A stretch of DNA of 64,000 bases. Origin: Haematococcus lacustris. Its lineage: Eukaryota > Chlorophyta > Chlorophyceae > Chlamydomonadales > Haematococcaceae. Below, one piece after another: positions 11,467 to 22,867 of this stretch. Numbering within the stretch: position 1 is the stretch's first letter; each line of letters starts with the position of its first letter. The notes beneath the pieces were generated by a model. That model had not been told where the DNA came from, did no database searches, and worked only from the letters and a program-made list of their open reading frames with translations. The stretch is from positions 6,015,431-6,079,430 of the forward strand of contig JASKMD010000004.1 of the NCBI GenBank assembly GCA_030144725.1, read 5' to 3'. The translations under genes and the position numbers were made by a program.

Positions 11467-11948
11467 CCAGCAAACGCAGCCCAACACCCGCCTGGACCGT
11501 TCTTATTTCGATAAGCTCAAGCGCGCAGCCCAAAAGGGACTTGCCAAGGGAGCGGTTACAGGGGATGTAGACAAGGCAAGCCGCATCCCCCGCATACCAA
11601 CGCAGGCCAAATCCCCCACAACACCCAAAACTAGCGACGGACACAGTGCCAGACAAGAAAACCGCAGCAGGAGCAGCACCTGCGTTCTGCAGCTTTTTTG
11701 CCTTGGCAGGAGCGCAGGGAGCGGTCAGATGACGCTGCCCGTTCCAATTCGGAGCAGCACAAGCGGGAGTACGTGGAGTCTTGGCAGCTCAAATGACAGC
11801 CCTGCAGTCAGTTATTCAAACAGCTATCAGCGAGGATTGGCAGCACCATGCTTGTGCCCCTGGTGCAACTAGACTAGAAGATTCCCCCCTGAAGCCACTT
11901 CAGGTGATGCAGGTGGAGTACATCAGCATGCAGGACTGATTCAAGCTG

Positions 11949-13473
11949 ATGCTCCCTTGCGCTTCATGCAATCAGTCGATCAGTCCCAACCCTCTCTCAT
12001 TCTTCTGCTGGCCTAGCAGCCAGACCCACGCTCAAACGTGGTATGATGTGAGAGTTTTGCGCTCCTATGCCCGGATGCAAGGGTGTGGTGTCTCCATGGA
12101 AGGTCAGCCCATCGCTAGTCACCTGCGCTGTAGACTGCGCCATGCGCCACCCATGCGTATCATCAAGTGTGTTTGTGTGTGCTGTCATGTATCCTTCCTG
12201 GAGGCCCTCAACGCCGCTCACCATCCTTTGGCCTTGTACCCACCTCAGCAGATCAGAACAGACAGCTTCAGCCAGGCATTCTTTGACTACCTGCGGGCCA
12301 TTGACCGGCTTCTCTCCATGCCCAGATTGTTGCAACAGCGCTCAGACCTACAGGCCCAACTCCCCAGAGGAGCATTCAGTGACCGTCCTATCTGTGCGCT
12401 CGTCCCAGGTAAGTGGTCGCATGCATCTGCTGCCATGCAGGAAAGCTGTGTGTCATCATCATCATCATCATCATCATCATACGACAATGGGTGTGTATGT
12501 GTGTGCGTGTGTGTGTGTGTGCATGTTGCAGGTGTGCCACGAGATGGCTACGTGCATCATGTTGCTGGCGATGCTTGCAACAAGCCCAGCAGCTATGCCG
12601 GTGTGGCCAAGGCCACCCGTGACCTAGAGCAGCACACAGATACCTACCTGGATCGTTCAGGGTTGGAGGGCGCAGTGCAACAGCTGCATGACAGTGGGCA
12701 ACTCTGTCTGGAGCATTTGCAGCGGCCAGAGCTACAGCAGAGGCAACAGGAGCTGGAGCAGACGCAGCGGTAGTAGCAGCAAGATTGGCAGGCGTGGACA
12801 GTGAGGCACATGACTGCTGAACCTCGCTGTCCTATTCCAGGCCTGAGACCAGCAACATAACAGCCGGCCAGCCTTGTGCAGATTGTGGTGTGGTTGGCTT
12901 TGTGTGCTGCCATGGCGTGCCGCTACTAGTGCTGTACTGCAACATGCGCACAGCGGAGCAGTTTGTGTACTACCTCCTGGCATGGCATGCTGCATGCGAC
13001 ATGTTGCATCTCTACAATGACTTTGCCTGCCAGTTCCAGGTAGGTTGTGCGCCATGGAGAAGCACCATGGCAGTGTTGAGGGTGAGAGCCCTCTCATTGC
13101 ACGAGGCCTGGTGCTCCTGGTCAAAGGTCAAGTCTCAAGGTGTGTGTGGCATGGCAAGGGTGCAAAGTATGCAGAGTGTTCAGGGTGAGGTGTGGCACAG
13201 TTGGTTCTGCGAGGTGTGTTGTAGGTACCGTACCAAGGTGGAGCAGCTCACCACAATGTGCATGAGCTGGGGTTGCAACGCGAGCGTATGGGCCAGAGCG
13301 ACAAGGACACACGCGCAGCAAGCAACGCCATCAAGGCAAAGCTTAGGACAGCTCGTCAGCTTCTCAAAGAGGCAGCACTCTACCAGGTGCTAGGGAGTGG
13401 TGAGGATGCAGCAGCTGTCAGCATCATAGAGGAGCAGCTCGAGGCCATGGTGAGGGGTGAGCCAGCTCCATGA
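11949..13473 (+). CDS. KDZ-type transposase (Kyakuja-Dileera-Zisupton), introns and possible decay
   Basis: Coding segments are seen in pieces. 12045-12408 carries WYDVRVLRSYARMQG and TDSFSQAFFDYLRAIDRL, ending at a GT donor. An intron holds (CAT)n and (GT)n. 12534-12773 carries VHHVAGDACNKPSSYAGVAK, then a stretch of charged helices up to a TAG. 12875-13040 carries VGFVCCHGVPLLVLYC, NMRTAEQFVYYLL and LYNDFACQF. 13222-13473 carries HELGLQRERMGQSDKDTRAA and ends at TGA 13471. The CCHG...N-M-R block followed by D-x-A-C-Q-F is what I know from KDZ transposases, whose DDE-type RNase H core holds an Asp in this second block. The TAG at 12771 and uncertain joins suggest either further introns or a damaged gene. 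The N-terminal limit is unknown. Confidence 0.55.
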
Positions 13474-13744
13474 GCTGAGGCCTCCACAGCAACCCCCTAC
13501 GGCAAGCTGCTGCACTATGGACGGCAGCTGCACCATTTGCGTGTCGAGCATAGCCGGCTGCTTGTCTGGCTGCAGCACATGATTGTTGTGTGCAAGGGGG
13601 CATGCGGTGAGCCTGAGGCGCATGGCGAGGCTGAGTCAGGGCAGCTGCAGCAGTCATTGCACATAGGGTGGTTGTTCTATATCAAATAACACATGCAGCA
13701 GTACCAAGACATGCCAATCAAGGCTGAAGGCATGCACATGAGCT

Positions 13745-13840
13745 GAGGGCAGGGGGACTTGTAACACCCTTATTATTCCCTTGTACCACTTGTAACACCC
13801 TTGTACCACTTGTAACACCCTTGTAATTGAGTTTTACTCA
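13745..13840. repeat. Short tandem repeat CACTTGTAACACCCTTGTAC
   Basis: Three to four imperfect copies of a 20-22-mer downstream of the transposase gene. The plus-strand TGTAA within each copy could serve as polyadenylation signal for that gene. Confidence 0.7.
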
Positions 13841-14025
13841 GTTGTAATCGTTAATAGACCTCGTTTTAAGAATCGTTAACTGCAGCGACCTGGTGTATTA
13901 ACAAAAAGTGCTCCCAACGAACACGTAACAGCCGGCCAGCACCATCGCAGGGGACAAGAAGCATCACATTGCGCGGCTTCGCCGCGCCAATAGAGCCTCG
14001 CCTACGTAAAACTCAATTACACTAG

Positions 14026-14233
14026 ATAATGGAGTCGCCAGGGCCGTTTTAGGCAGTTGAAAAAGGCTCGGTCTCGGCCCTGGCGCGGGGCAGCTCTCGA
14101 CCTCAGCCAGCGGTCACGTCGCTACGCTCCGTGACCGCTGGCTTTGGTCTCGAGCTGCCCCGCGCCAGGGCCTCGGCCTCGCCTTTTTAAACCGCCTAAA
14201 ACGACCCGCGACACCATTATCTACTACGTAATT
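14026..14233. repeat. Foldback (MITE-like) palindrome nested in the KDZ-like element
   Basis: Two arms of roughly 95-100 bp, each reading from ATAATGG.GTCGC through TTTTAGGC, CCCTGGCGCGGGGCAGCTC to AGCCAGCGGTCACG, separated by a loop of about 11 bp (TCGCTACGCTC). Arms differ at scattered positions. The whole can form one long hairpin. Flanks look similar (AATTACACTAG / CTACGTAATT), extending the pairing outwards. Confidence 0.8.
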
Positions 14234-14561
14234 CCTTGTAACATGGTGGTCATATAATGCTATCCAACCAACCGCTTGTGTGATCCCTAACCGTTGAGAG
14301 CTGACCTAACTATACTTGATTCCAGAGTCACCCGGTCCCAACCTCTACATACCATGCATGTAACCAGCCGCATCCCTAGGTGCCTAGCTCCTAATTGGAG
14401 TAGAAGCTCTTTATTGACAATAGACAAGGCTGGACATAGGCTAGACAAGGATAGACAAGGCTATCCAAGCCAAATAAGAATGGCCGCGCTCAAGTTCAAA
14501 ACCTGTAGCCTAAACACTGTTAGCACCGCCTTGCCTCCTAGGCTTGATCCCTAGCTAGCCC

Positions 14562-15064
14562 AGCCCAGCCCATCCTAACCTATCACTGCCAGCCCATCCC
14601 ATCCCTAGCCAGCCAGCCAGCCCATCCCATCCCTAGCCAGCCCATCCCATCCCTAGCTAGCCCAGCCCAGCCCATTCCTAGCTAGACCAGAGCAGCCCAT
14701 CCTAACCTATCACTGCCAGGCCTGCACTTGCTAAGCATGACCGTGATGCATACATGCATAGGGGGTATGTAGCAAGTGGCTAGCACGTTTGCAACATTAG
14801 CGCATCACCGCGTGGTGGTGTTGTCCATACAAGGAGCATGTGGCGCACCATACCCTAGCATGTGGCTGGATCTGTTGAGCCTCCACTATAGGTGCCATCC
14901 GTAGTCAGGCTAGCTGTGACACATTGGGTGTGGATCACTGCCAGGCCTGCACTTGCTGAGCATGGCCGTGATGCATACATGTAAAGGGGGTATGTAGCAG
15001 GTGGCTACCATGTTTGCAGCATTAGCGCATCACCGCGTGGTGGTGTTGTCCATACAAGGGGCGT
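14562..15064. repeat. CCCATCCCTAGCCAG microrepeats and a 126-bp direct duplication
   Basis: 14562-14720 is built of AGCCCATCCCATCCCTAGC-like units. A separate block at 14714-14840 recurs at 14937-15062 (both begin CACTGCCAGGCCTGCACTTG and end CCATACAAGG.GC) with about 10 differences, spaced 223 bp. Non-coding. Confidence 0.8.
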
Positions 15065-15534
15065 AGGTATCATTTGAGAAGAGGATACACGGCTAATGAC
15101 CTCCACCGTTTTCTTCATGACATCTTGACCAGTTACAGCTTACAAATCACGTTGTGTGGCATGGAACTGAACGGAAGCACAGGATAGCCTTTTGAAAGCT
15201 TTTGTACCATGCAACATTCTTCTCTGATGGGCTCAAAGTTGCTGCTGATTGCTAATAGAAGACTGCACTGCCACACACCTACAGCCTGTTGTTGCTGTCC
15301 ATACACTGCTCATGCACTACAGCCTGCTGCTCTTGCTGCTGATCATGCACCGCAACACACCTACAACCTGCTGCTGCTCATGCTCATGCTCTGCAGCACA
15401 TGCACGGCAGCCTGCTGCTGCTGCTGCTCATGCACTGCAGCACACCTGCTACCTGCAACATGCACTGCCACACACCTACAGGCAGGGCAGGGCAGGGCAA
15501 GTCAGGTCAGGTCAGGTCAGGGAGGGGAAACGCA

Positions 15535-15836
15535 AGGCTGGGAGGGGGTGGGGCAGGGCTGGGAGGGGGTGGGGTGGGGCGGGGCTGGGAGGGGGTGGGG
15601 CAGGGCTGGGAGGGGAGGGGGTGGGGTGGGGCGGGGCTGGGAGGGGTTGGGGCAGGGCTGGGAGGGGGTGGGGTGGGGCGGGGCTGGGATGGGGTGGGGT
15701 GGGGTGGGGCGGGGCTGGGATGGGGTGGGGCGGGGCTGGGATGGGGTGGGGCAGGGCTGGGATGGGGTGGGGCAGGGCTGGGAGGGGGTGGGGCAGGGCT
15801 GGGATGGGGTGGGGCAGGGCTGGGATGGGGTGGCAT
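15535..15836 (+). repeat. G-rich minisatellite (GGGGCTGGGATGGGGTGGGGC family)
   Basis: Around fifteen units of about 20 bp containing four runs of G each. The plus strand is strongly G-quadruplex-prone. All long frames across it (GWGGAG.., PHPSPAPP..) are repeat artefacts. Confidence 0.9.
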
Positions 15837-16865
15837 GACAACAACACCAAAGGCATGACAACAACACCAAGATGCAGACGGGTGGGTGGGCGGGTGACTG
15901 GGTGCACCTTGCTGTGTAGCGGCACTACGGCTGCCTCCCCAGCCAGCTGCGGCTCAGAGCTTGGCCCCCCCGGTGCCAGTTGCACTAGGGGTGGCCCCCT
16001 CGCCAGCGGCAAGCCTGCGGCTGCCCTCCCCACCAGCTGCGGCACAGAGGTTTAAATAGTGTCCAGCAGTTGCAATGGGGTGGGCCCCCCCGTTAGCGGC
16101 AGGTCTGTAGCTGCCTCGCCTGCCAGCTGCAGCACAGGGGTCGCCAGCAAAAGCGAGATTGGATTTCACGCCAGCAGCGTGTGTGCGACTGTCCTCGCCG
16201 CCAACAGCTGCAGCAACAGTAGCAAAGCCATTGCTGAAGTAACTTCTGCTTGCTTGCATGCTGCTCTGGCTAGGCCTGATTGGACTTCCTAGCTGCGGAC
16301 TGACTTGCTCGCTAGATAGCATCTGAGATAGCTCACCAATCCTTTTGGCAGATGGTTGCTGAGCTGGGCTAGGGCATGGGCTGCAAAGTGAGGTGCACAG
16401 GGGGGAGGCAACTGTATGCACACAAGCATCAAATCACACAATAGTCATGCAGCCAGCAGTCATGCAAAGGTCAGATTCAAGATCATGCAAGCCACCAGTC
16501 ATGCAAGCCATGATCATGCAAGATAGCTGGTCGCTTCCAAGGATTAGACACAGCGGTTGTGACAAGTAATCCTGTGTCACCAACAACAACAGCATCAGCG
16601 CAACAACACTAGCACTATTGCATAGCATACCTTGGCAAGGGGATGGGATGCCCCCCAGCTGCCATATGTTGCCCTCCAGCGGAGACAATATCCCATCTGT
16701 GACCAGGCAGGCAGAGCAAGCTGCTTCCTTGATGCCATAGGCAAGCAAGCAAGCAATGACTATGCTTTTGCACAAGGGGGAGAAAGTCCGGCTGCCAAGA
16801 TGATGCAGGTTGGTACAGATGCGAGTGTTGGATAGTTGCTGTCTTAGCGCCTTATATTAGCCCAA
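15837..16865. other. Transposon interior, no gene recognised
   Basis: Alternating Ala/Cys/Pro-coding low complexity (15900-16230) and CATGCAAGCCA-like short repeats (16440-16520). No recognisable domain on either strand. Confidence 0.4.
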
Positions 16866-17645
16866 TCATAGGCATATGCATATAGGCATGAACACTGTCA
16901 GCTGGCGGCAGACAGCGTGCGCACACTGACTTACATGATGGCTGATGGCTGACATCTGCGGACCGCCAAACATATTGTGAGTGGTTGGCCTAGCGCCCAC
17001 ACGCGCCTGCCGCAGTGGTGGTACATGCTCCTCCACACCCTCTTGCGCAGGCTTGCGTCTTGGTGCCCTGCCTTTGCCTGCAGCCTTTGCATGCTGTACC
17101 GTCACTGTCACTTCTCCCTTCTTGATGTTGTGCTCGATTATGAAGGCTATAAAGCAATCAATAATGGCCTGGCCGGCAGCTACACTGAGGTCCGGCCGTT
17201 GAAAGCCTGTCAGGCAGCACAACATGCCAAACAAAGCTGTATATAACCCGTTGTCCTCCTCCGCATCCCCCGCACTCCCCGCATTCTCCACGAGAGCAGC
17301 AAGCAAACCACCGCGTAGGTCCAGCTTTGCGCTGCCCATATGCTGACGATGGGCGCACTTGTGGAGTATGTGGCGCCCTTGGTATCGGACAGTGTATGAG
17401 CCTGTGGCTTTGCCGTTGGTCCCGTCAGGCTCGGCCGCGGGTCGGCTGCTGTTAAGGGACGGATTGGGGTCGGCATCGCTGCGGTCGTTCATCAACGATT
17501 GCAGTAACCGCCCGCCCCTAACCACCTCTGGGCAGTCAAGGTTGCGCGTCAAAGCATGCGGAGGAAGCCAGCAAGCTGTAGTGTGGGTTGCTAGTCGCTC
17601 GTGCTTGTCGAGTAGCGTGGTTGGGCAATTTAAAACTTCCCCCAT
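16866..17645 (-). CDS. Unidentified ORF of the KDZ-like element
   Basis: 259-codon minus-strand frame starting inside the right TIR, convergent with the transposase. I do not recognise the protein. The first 45 residues are TIR-encoded; the rest contains GLYTALFGMLCCLTGFQRP and AAGQAIIDCFIAFIIEHNIK (hydrophobic, helical) and a basic stretch AAGKGRAPRRKPAQEG. It may be an accessory protein of the element, or part of a spliced gene whose first exon uses the TIR as promoter. The left TIR carries the same initial frame (minus the downstream part). No frameshift is evident within it. Confidence 0.4.
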   Translation of the reverse strand: MGEVLNCPTTLLDKHERLATHTTACWLPPHALTRNLDCPEVVRGGRLLQSLMNDRSDADPNPSLNSSRPAAEPDGTNGKATGSYTVRYQGRHILHKCAHRQHMGSAKLDLRGGLLAALVENAGSAGDAEEDNGLYTALFGMLCCLTGFQRPDLSVAAGQAIIDCFIAFIIEHNIKKGEVTVTVQHAKAAGKGRAPRRKPAQEGVEEHVPPLRQARVGARPTTHNMFGGPQMSAISHHVSQCAHAVCRQLTVFMPICICL

Positions 17646-17701
17646 CTACAGCCAACAAACTTCCCCCGTACAGGGGGAACTTTTACCGGGAGACTTGATT
17701 G
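17501..17701 (-). repeat. Right terminal inverted repeat of the KDZ-like element
   Basis: 201 bp, inverse of 11266-11466 with three mismatches, followed directly by the second ACACAGC target copy. Confidence 0.95.
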
Positions 17702-19122
17702 ACACAGCACCCACACTCTTAGGACAAGTCAGAGATAGCGCTGCTTGCATGCAGCGACAGACCTCTCTCTACACCTGTGCACATAGTTTACATTCTACGC
17801 ACCATCCTTGAGTCCAAGCACTGGCCAGCATTGTGTCGAGATATAGTCTGCCTGGCATGCTGGGCAACTGACTTAGGTTGGATGCAGGTGGTCTAAGTTG
17901 TCCATCTCAGTAGCTGGTGTGGATGATGAATGGTTGGTTGTGAGACGGGGCCTGCACATCACACTAGGGTGCAGCTACCAGTGATTGGCAAGGGTGTGCC
18001 GTTGGACAGTCAGTATGATGATGCAAGGCTCGTACCCTGGCCTATGTTTTTGCCGCAAAGCCCATTACAGTGGTCAGAACTGGAGCACATCCTTCATTGT
18101 CAAGCTTTGTAGGCCACTGTGACGTTCTAGACAGTACATCATAGTATCATTCAGCTTATGACTGCGTCTATATTGGATGTGGACACACCTGATCATTGTC
18201 GTTACTTTGTCTTCATTCTACTTCGTCTCAGCACTGAGGGAGACTGGTTGGGGTTCACGCTTTCATACCACCTTACGTCACAAGGCATGGCACTAGACGC
18301 TATTGGCTAGACAGGCAAGCAACTAAATTCATATACAATTATGGCAATGCACACAAGATATTGCATTACTCTCTGCCAATCACGATCACCTACTTTGATT
18401 TTCTCACCATCTCTCGTGATCCGCATGTACGCATCAGTATTTTCTTTGACTCTATTTTCTTTGACCTCGCTGCCCTTCTGCCCTGACCCATATGTCCAAC
18501 TAAGGTCACGCTATCGCCCTGTTGTTTACTAAGTTGATCCCATACATAATGCAATTGGCCAACCAAAATAAGTGACATTGACATGCATGCAATGTTCTCC
18601 CCACTTAGTTTCCTTTGTAAGACTAGCTCATGCAAGTACTGGGAATACTCCACTGCTACGTACTCCACATGGCTGTAGTGTTAAGGATATTCTTGACCAT
18701 CTTGGCACGGGAAGAGATGAGCATCCACATGCACAACATGACAGGTAACGAGGTTGGGTACAACCGATGGTTGATGGTAGGTTTATATATATACTTCAAT
18801 GCTTACAACCCGTCCTCATGTGGTTGTGAGGCATGGTCATCACCCCATATACTACACTCACGAGAACCCTTGAACCGTGCCATTGCAGTGTTGCGACAGA
18901 TTTACACACACATCCCTCAACACCATGATGTGAAGCTTAGCCTGATTCAGTGATCACCATTTCTAAAGCTCCTCAAACACAACCCAACAGGAGGCATCAT
19001 CTGTGTCTACAACCAATCGTGCCTGATCACAAGTGCATGCAACTACTGATTGTCAACACGCTGGGCAGCAGCTGACTGCCTGGTACTGTGATATGAAGGG
19101 GTATCTGCCACACATGTGCAGC

Positions 19123-21148
19123 TTAGTATATTTCGGACTCGCCCTCAATGCTGCCAGGCTTGCCGTTGACGAAGGCCAGGGCTGCCCAGGTCAGAGCCCA
19201 GGCACCAAAGGCAGTGGGGAACACATCAAACAGGGAGCTGGCGTCAGTACCCAGGAAAGTGGCGACCTGCACACATCAGGACAAACGGTGCATGTGCCCC
19301 ATGACCCTCACATCCCTTCTACCCAGGAAACCAACTCTCCACGTCACAAGGTCAACAACCTCAACCTCAGCAACAGGCAGCGCAGCCGCAGGAGTGGGCT
19401 CACCTGTGCAATGATGCCTGGACCAGAGTAGCCGCCCATGCGCAGCTGCTGGAACACGGCCGCAGCAAAGCCAAGCATGGCCAGCCTGCAGCAGCGGCAG
19501 GGGTCAGGGTGTGAGCGTAGACAGCAGGCTGGTGGTGACATGCAGCTTAGCAGCTTGCAGTACAAGCTTTGCCAGGTCACTCAGGACAGCCCTGGCCACT
19601 GCATGTGCCCACTTGTCACCACAGCTGGCTGGCCCTGGCAGCATCACAGGCAGGGTTGCAGGCGGCCAGCTGACCCACCTGCCATTGAAGACCTCGTTGG
19701 CCTTGGTGAAGCCACCGAAGTTGGAGATGCCCAGGAAGCGTTTGAAGTCCAGAGGGCTCACCGAGGCAGTGGGGGGCCCGGCAGGCCGCTTAGCTACGTC
19801 CTGCACAACCAGACAGCAGGAAGCTTGCACAGGGGCAGGCACTGCCTGGTGCCACTGACCAGCTGGGGCAGCGTACTGGCTATTGGGCAGCAGCTCAGCA
19901 CCCTTGATCCACCACAGGACCGTGGCATGCTGGCAGCCCAGCCCAGCCCAGCGCCTCTGCTCTGCCCCAGGACTCTGCTGCTGCTACTGCCGCCCCGCCA
20001 CTGCGCATGCCTGACCTTGAGGTTCTCAGAGGAGAAGGTGGGGCTCCAGGGCACCAGGGCCGTGAAGGCGTTCTGCACCACCAGCAGACCCAGCAGGGTG
20101 GCGGCATTGGCGGGCGTGAAGGAGAAGCCTGCCAGGTTGAAGCCAGTGGACACCTGCTCCAGGATGTTGGGGTGGTTGGGCAAGGCCCACTGCACAGCAC
20201 ACAGAAGCGGCCAGAGCACACACGCACATCAGTCAAGCGCGCGATACCCTGCAGCAAACAGCTGCAGACACAGCACCCGGTAGCTGGCTGCTGGCTGCTG
20301 CCTGCTGAGAGGCTGCTGTGGTCGGGCGCTGCAGCTGGGTGCTGGCGGTCAGCGTGTGCTGCCCCACCTCACCTCCCAGAACAGGGCGGCGCTCAGGCCC
20401 ACCATGGCCAGGCGGCCAGCAAACACCTCCCGGCGCCGAGTAAAGGCCGAGATCCAGCGGGTCACCTGCCACCAGGCCAGGCAGCAGCTGCGCTCAGCTC
20501 AGCTGTGGGTGAGGCAGCCGCAGCACCCTCTCAGGCGCACGACAGCACAGGGCAGGCCGGGTAAGCACTGGCAGCAGGCTGTGCAGGCAGCTGCTGACTG
20601 AGCCCCGCCTGGGTGCTGCCAGGTCTTGACGCGGGTGCTGCGCCCACCTTGGGCTCCCCTGCATCATACTCCGGCTTGCCACCTGCCCGCTGGATGAAGC
20701 TCTGGGCGCCAGTGGCCTGGGCTGAGCTGGCTGTGGACTGCTTGGCCTGGGAGCAACACAGGGGGCAGCGGCATTGGCTGTGCTTGCAGACTGGCAGCAT
20801 ACCAGGACCAGCGACAGCAGTGAGGGGATGGGTAGGCGCTGGACAGCACACCTCGGCCAGCAGGTCGCTGCCCTTTTGCTGGACATTGCGGGCGCCCTGG
20901 CTTAGCTGGTCCTGCACCTCCTCCAGCTGGTCGTTCTCCTTGAACCGGAGCGGCCTGCGCGGCAGCAGGCACTCTCGCATCAGCTGTGACGCCCAAGGCT
21001 GGCTGTGACGCGAGCAGGGCCGTGCGAGGTGTTGAGCCGCAACCTGCCCGCCTCACCGGCATCGCGACCCCAGAGGGCGAGACACTGGCGCACGGCAGGC
21101 AGCGCCGCGAGTGTTGAGGCAGGGTGCTGATGCGCGTGAGGCGATCAT
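19123..21148 (-). CDS. LHC-superfamily (PsbS/ELIP-like) protein, copy 3
   Basis: Exons as in copy 1 shifted by +13933; all eight read through. Shares with copy 4 a private variant in and before exon 6 (GACGTAGCT coding, TTGTGCAG acceptor), a silent change. Same protein as copy 1 as far as I compared. Confidence 0.85.
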
Positions 21149-22867
21149 TGTGACTGTGGTTTATGGACTGCTGTGTAAGACTGGCTGTGCTGGCTTGCTA
21201 CTGTCCAGAGCTGTTAGTTGCGACTATGCACGATTGTGAGTGCGAGTGCGGTGTTGTACTCTACTCGCGGCTTACTCCTGTGACGGGAGTGAGATGCGGC
21301 CAGGTCGTGATGCATAAACCGGCAAGCCGTCCCATTGCGTGGAGCTGCGCGGCCTGCACGCCCGGCAATGACGTGCTGTGGCAAGACGGCATTGTGCCAG
21401 TATGATGTGACCGCCCTAGCCTACTGCTATGTAGATGCCCAATCGTACACAGCACCCACACTCTTAGGACAAGTCAGAGATAGCGCTGCTTGCATGCAGC
21501 GACAGACCTCTCTCTACACCTGTGCACATAGTTTACATTCTACGCACCATCCTTGAGTCCAAGCACTGGCCAGCATTGTGTCGAGATATAGTCTGCCTGG
21601 CATGCTGGGCAACTGACTTAGGTTGGATGCAGGTGGTCTAAGTTGTCCATCTCAGTAGCTGGTGTGGATGATGAATGGTTGGTTGTGAGACGGGGCCTGC
21701 ACATCACACTAGGGTGCAGCTACCAGTGATTGGCAAGGGTGTGCCGTTGGACAGTCAGTATGATGATGCAAGGCTCGTACCCTGGCCTATGTTGTTGCCG
21801 CAAAGCCCATTACAGTGGTCAGAACTGGAGCACATCCTTCATTGTCAAGCTTTGTAGGCCACTGTGACGTTCTAGACAGTACATCATAGTATCATTCAGC
21901 TTATGACTGCGTCTATATTGGATGTGGACACACCTGATCATTGTCGTTACTTTGTCTTCATTCTACTTCGTCTCAGCACTGAGGGAGACTGGTTGGGGTT
22001 CACGCTTTCATACCACCTTACGTCACAAGGCATGGCACTAGACGCTATTGGCTAGACAGGCAAGCAACTAAATTCATATACAATTATGGCAATGCACACA
22101 AGATATTGCATTACTCTCTGCCAATCACGATCACCTACTTTGATTTTCTCACCATCTCTCGTGATCCGCATGTACGCATCAGTATTTTCTTTGACTCTAT
22201 TTTCTTTGACCTCGCTGCCCTTCTGCCCTGACCCATATGTCCAACTAAGGTCACGCTATCGCCCTGTTGTTTACTAAGTTGATCCCATACATAATGCAAT
22301 TGGCCAACCAAAATCAGTGACATTGACATGCATGCAATGTTCTCCCCACTTAGTTTCCTTTGTAAGACTAGCTCATGCAAGTACTGGGAATACTCCACTG
22401 CTACGTACTCCACATGGCTGTAGTGTTAAGGATATTCTTGACCATCTTGGCACGGGAAGAGATGAGCATCCACATGCACAACATGACAGGTAACGAGGTT
22501 GGGTACAACCGATGGTTGATGGTAGGTTTATATATATACTTCAATGCTTACAACCCGTCCTCATGTGGTTGTGAGGCATGGTCATCACCCCATATACTAC
22601 ACTCACGAGAACCCTTGAACCGTGCCATTGCAGTGTTGCGACAGATTTACACACACATCCCTCAACACCATGATGTGAAGCTTAGCCTGATTCAGTGATC
22701 ACCATTTCTAAAGCTCCTCAAACACAACCCAACAGGAGGCATCATCTGTGTCTACAACCAATCGTGCCTGATCACAAGTGCATGCAACTACTGATTGTCA
22801 ACACGCTGGGCAGCAGCTGACTGCCTGGTACTGTGATATGAAGGGGTATCTGCCACACATGTGCAGC

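Larger units (their letters stand above)
11266..17701. mobile_element. 6436-bp DNA transposon, KDZ-like, in array unit 2
   Basis: Begins CAATCAAGTCTCCCGG and ends with its inverse; inverted repeats are 201 bp (11266-11466 and 17501-17701) with three mismatches. Flanked by the 7-bp direct repeat ACACAGC (11259-11265 and 17702-17708), which is present once in the six other units, so empty site and insertion are both visible. It holds a plus-strand transposase-like gene (about 11.95-13.47 kb), several minisatellites, a nested foldback sequence, and a convergent minus-strand ORF reaching into the right TIR. The near-identical TIRs and clean target duplication indicate a recent insertion after array formation. 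Confidence 0.92.

Noticed and set aside
12458..12520. Poly-His or poly-Ile/Asp coding tract from (CAT)n next to (GT)n
   Set aside because: It lies between a GT donor at about 12409 and an AG acceptor at about 12533, so it is most simply an intron microsatellite.
15506..16055. 268- and 209-codon Gly/Trp-rich proteins and Pro-rich reverse frames
   Set aside because: Caused by the G-rich minisatellite; no conserved flanking coding sequence.
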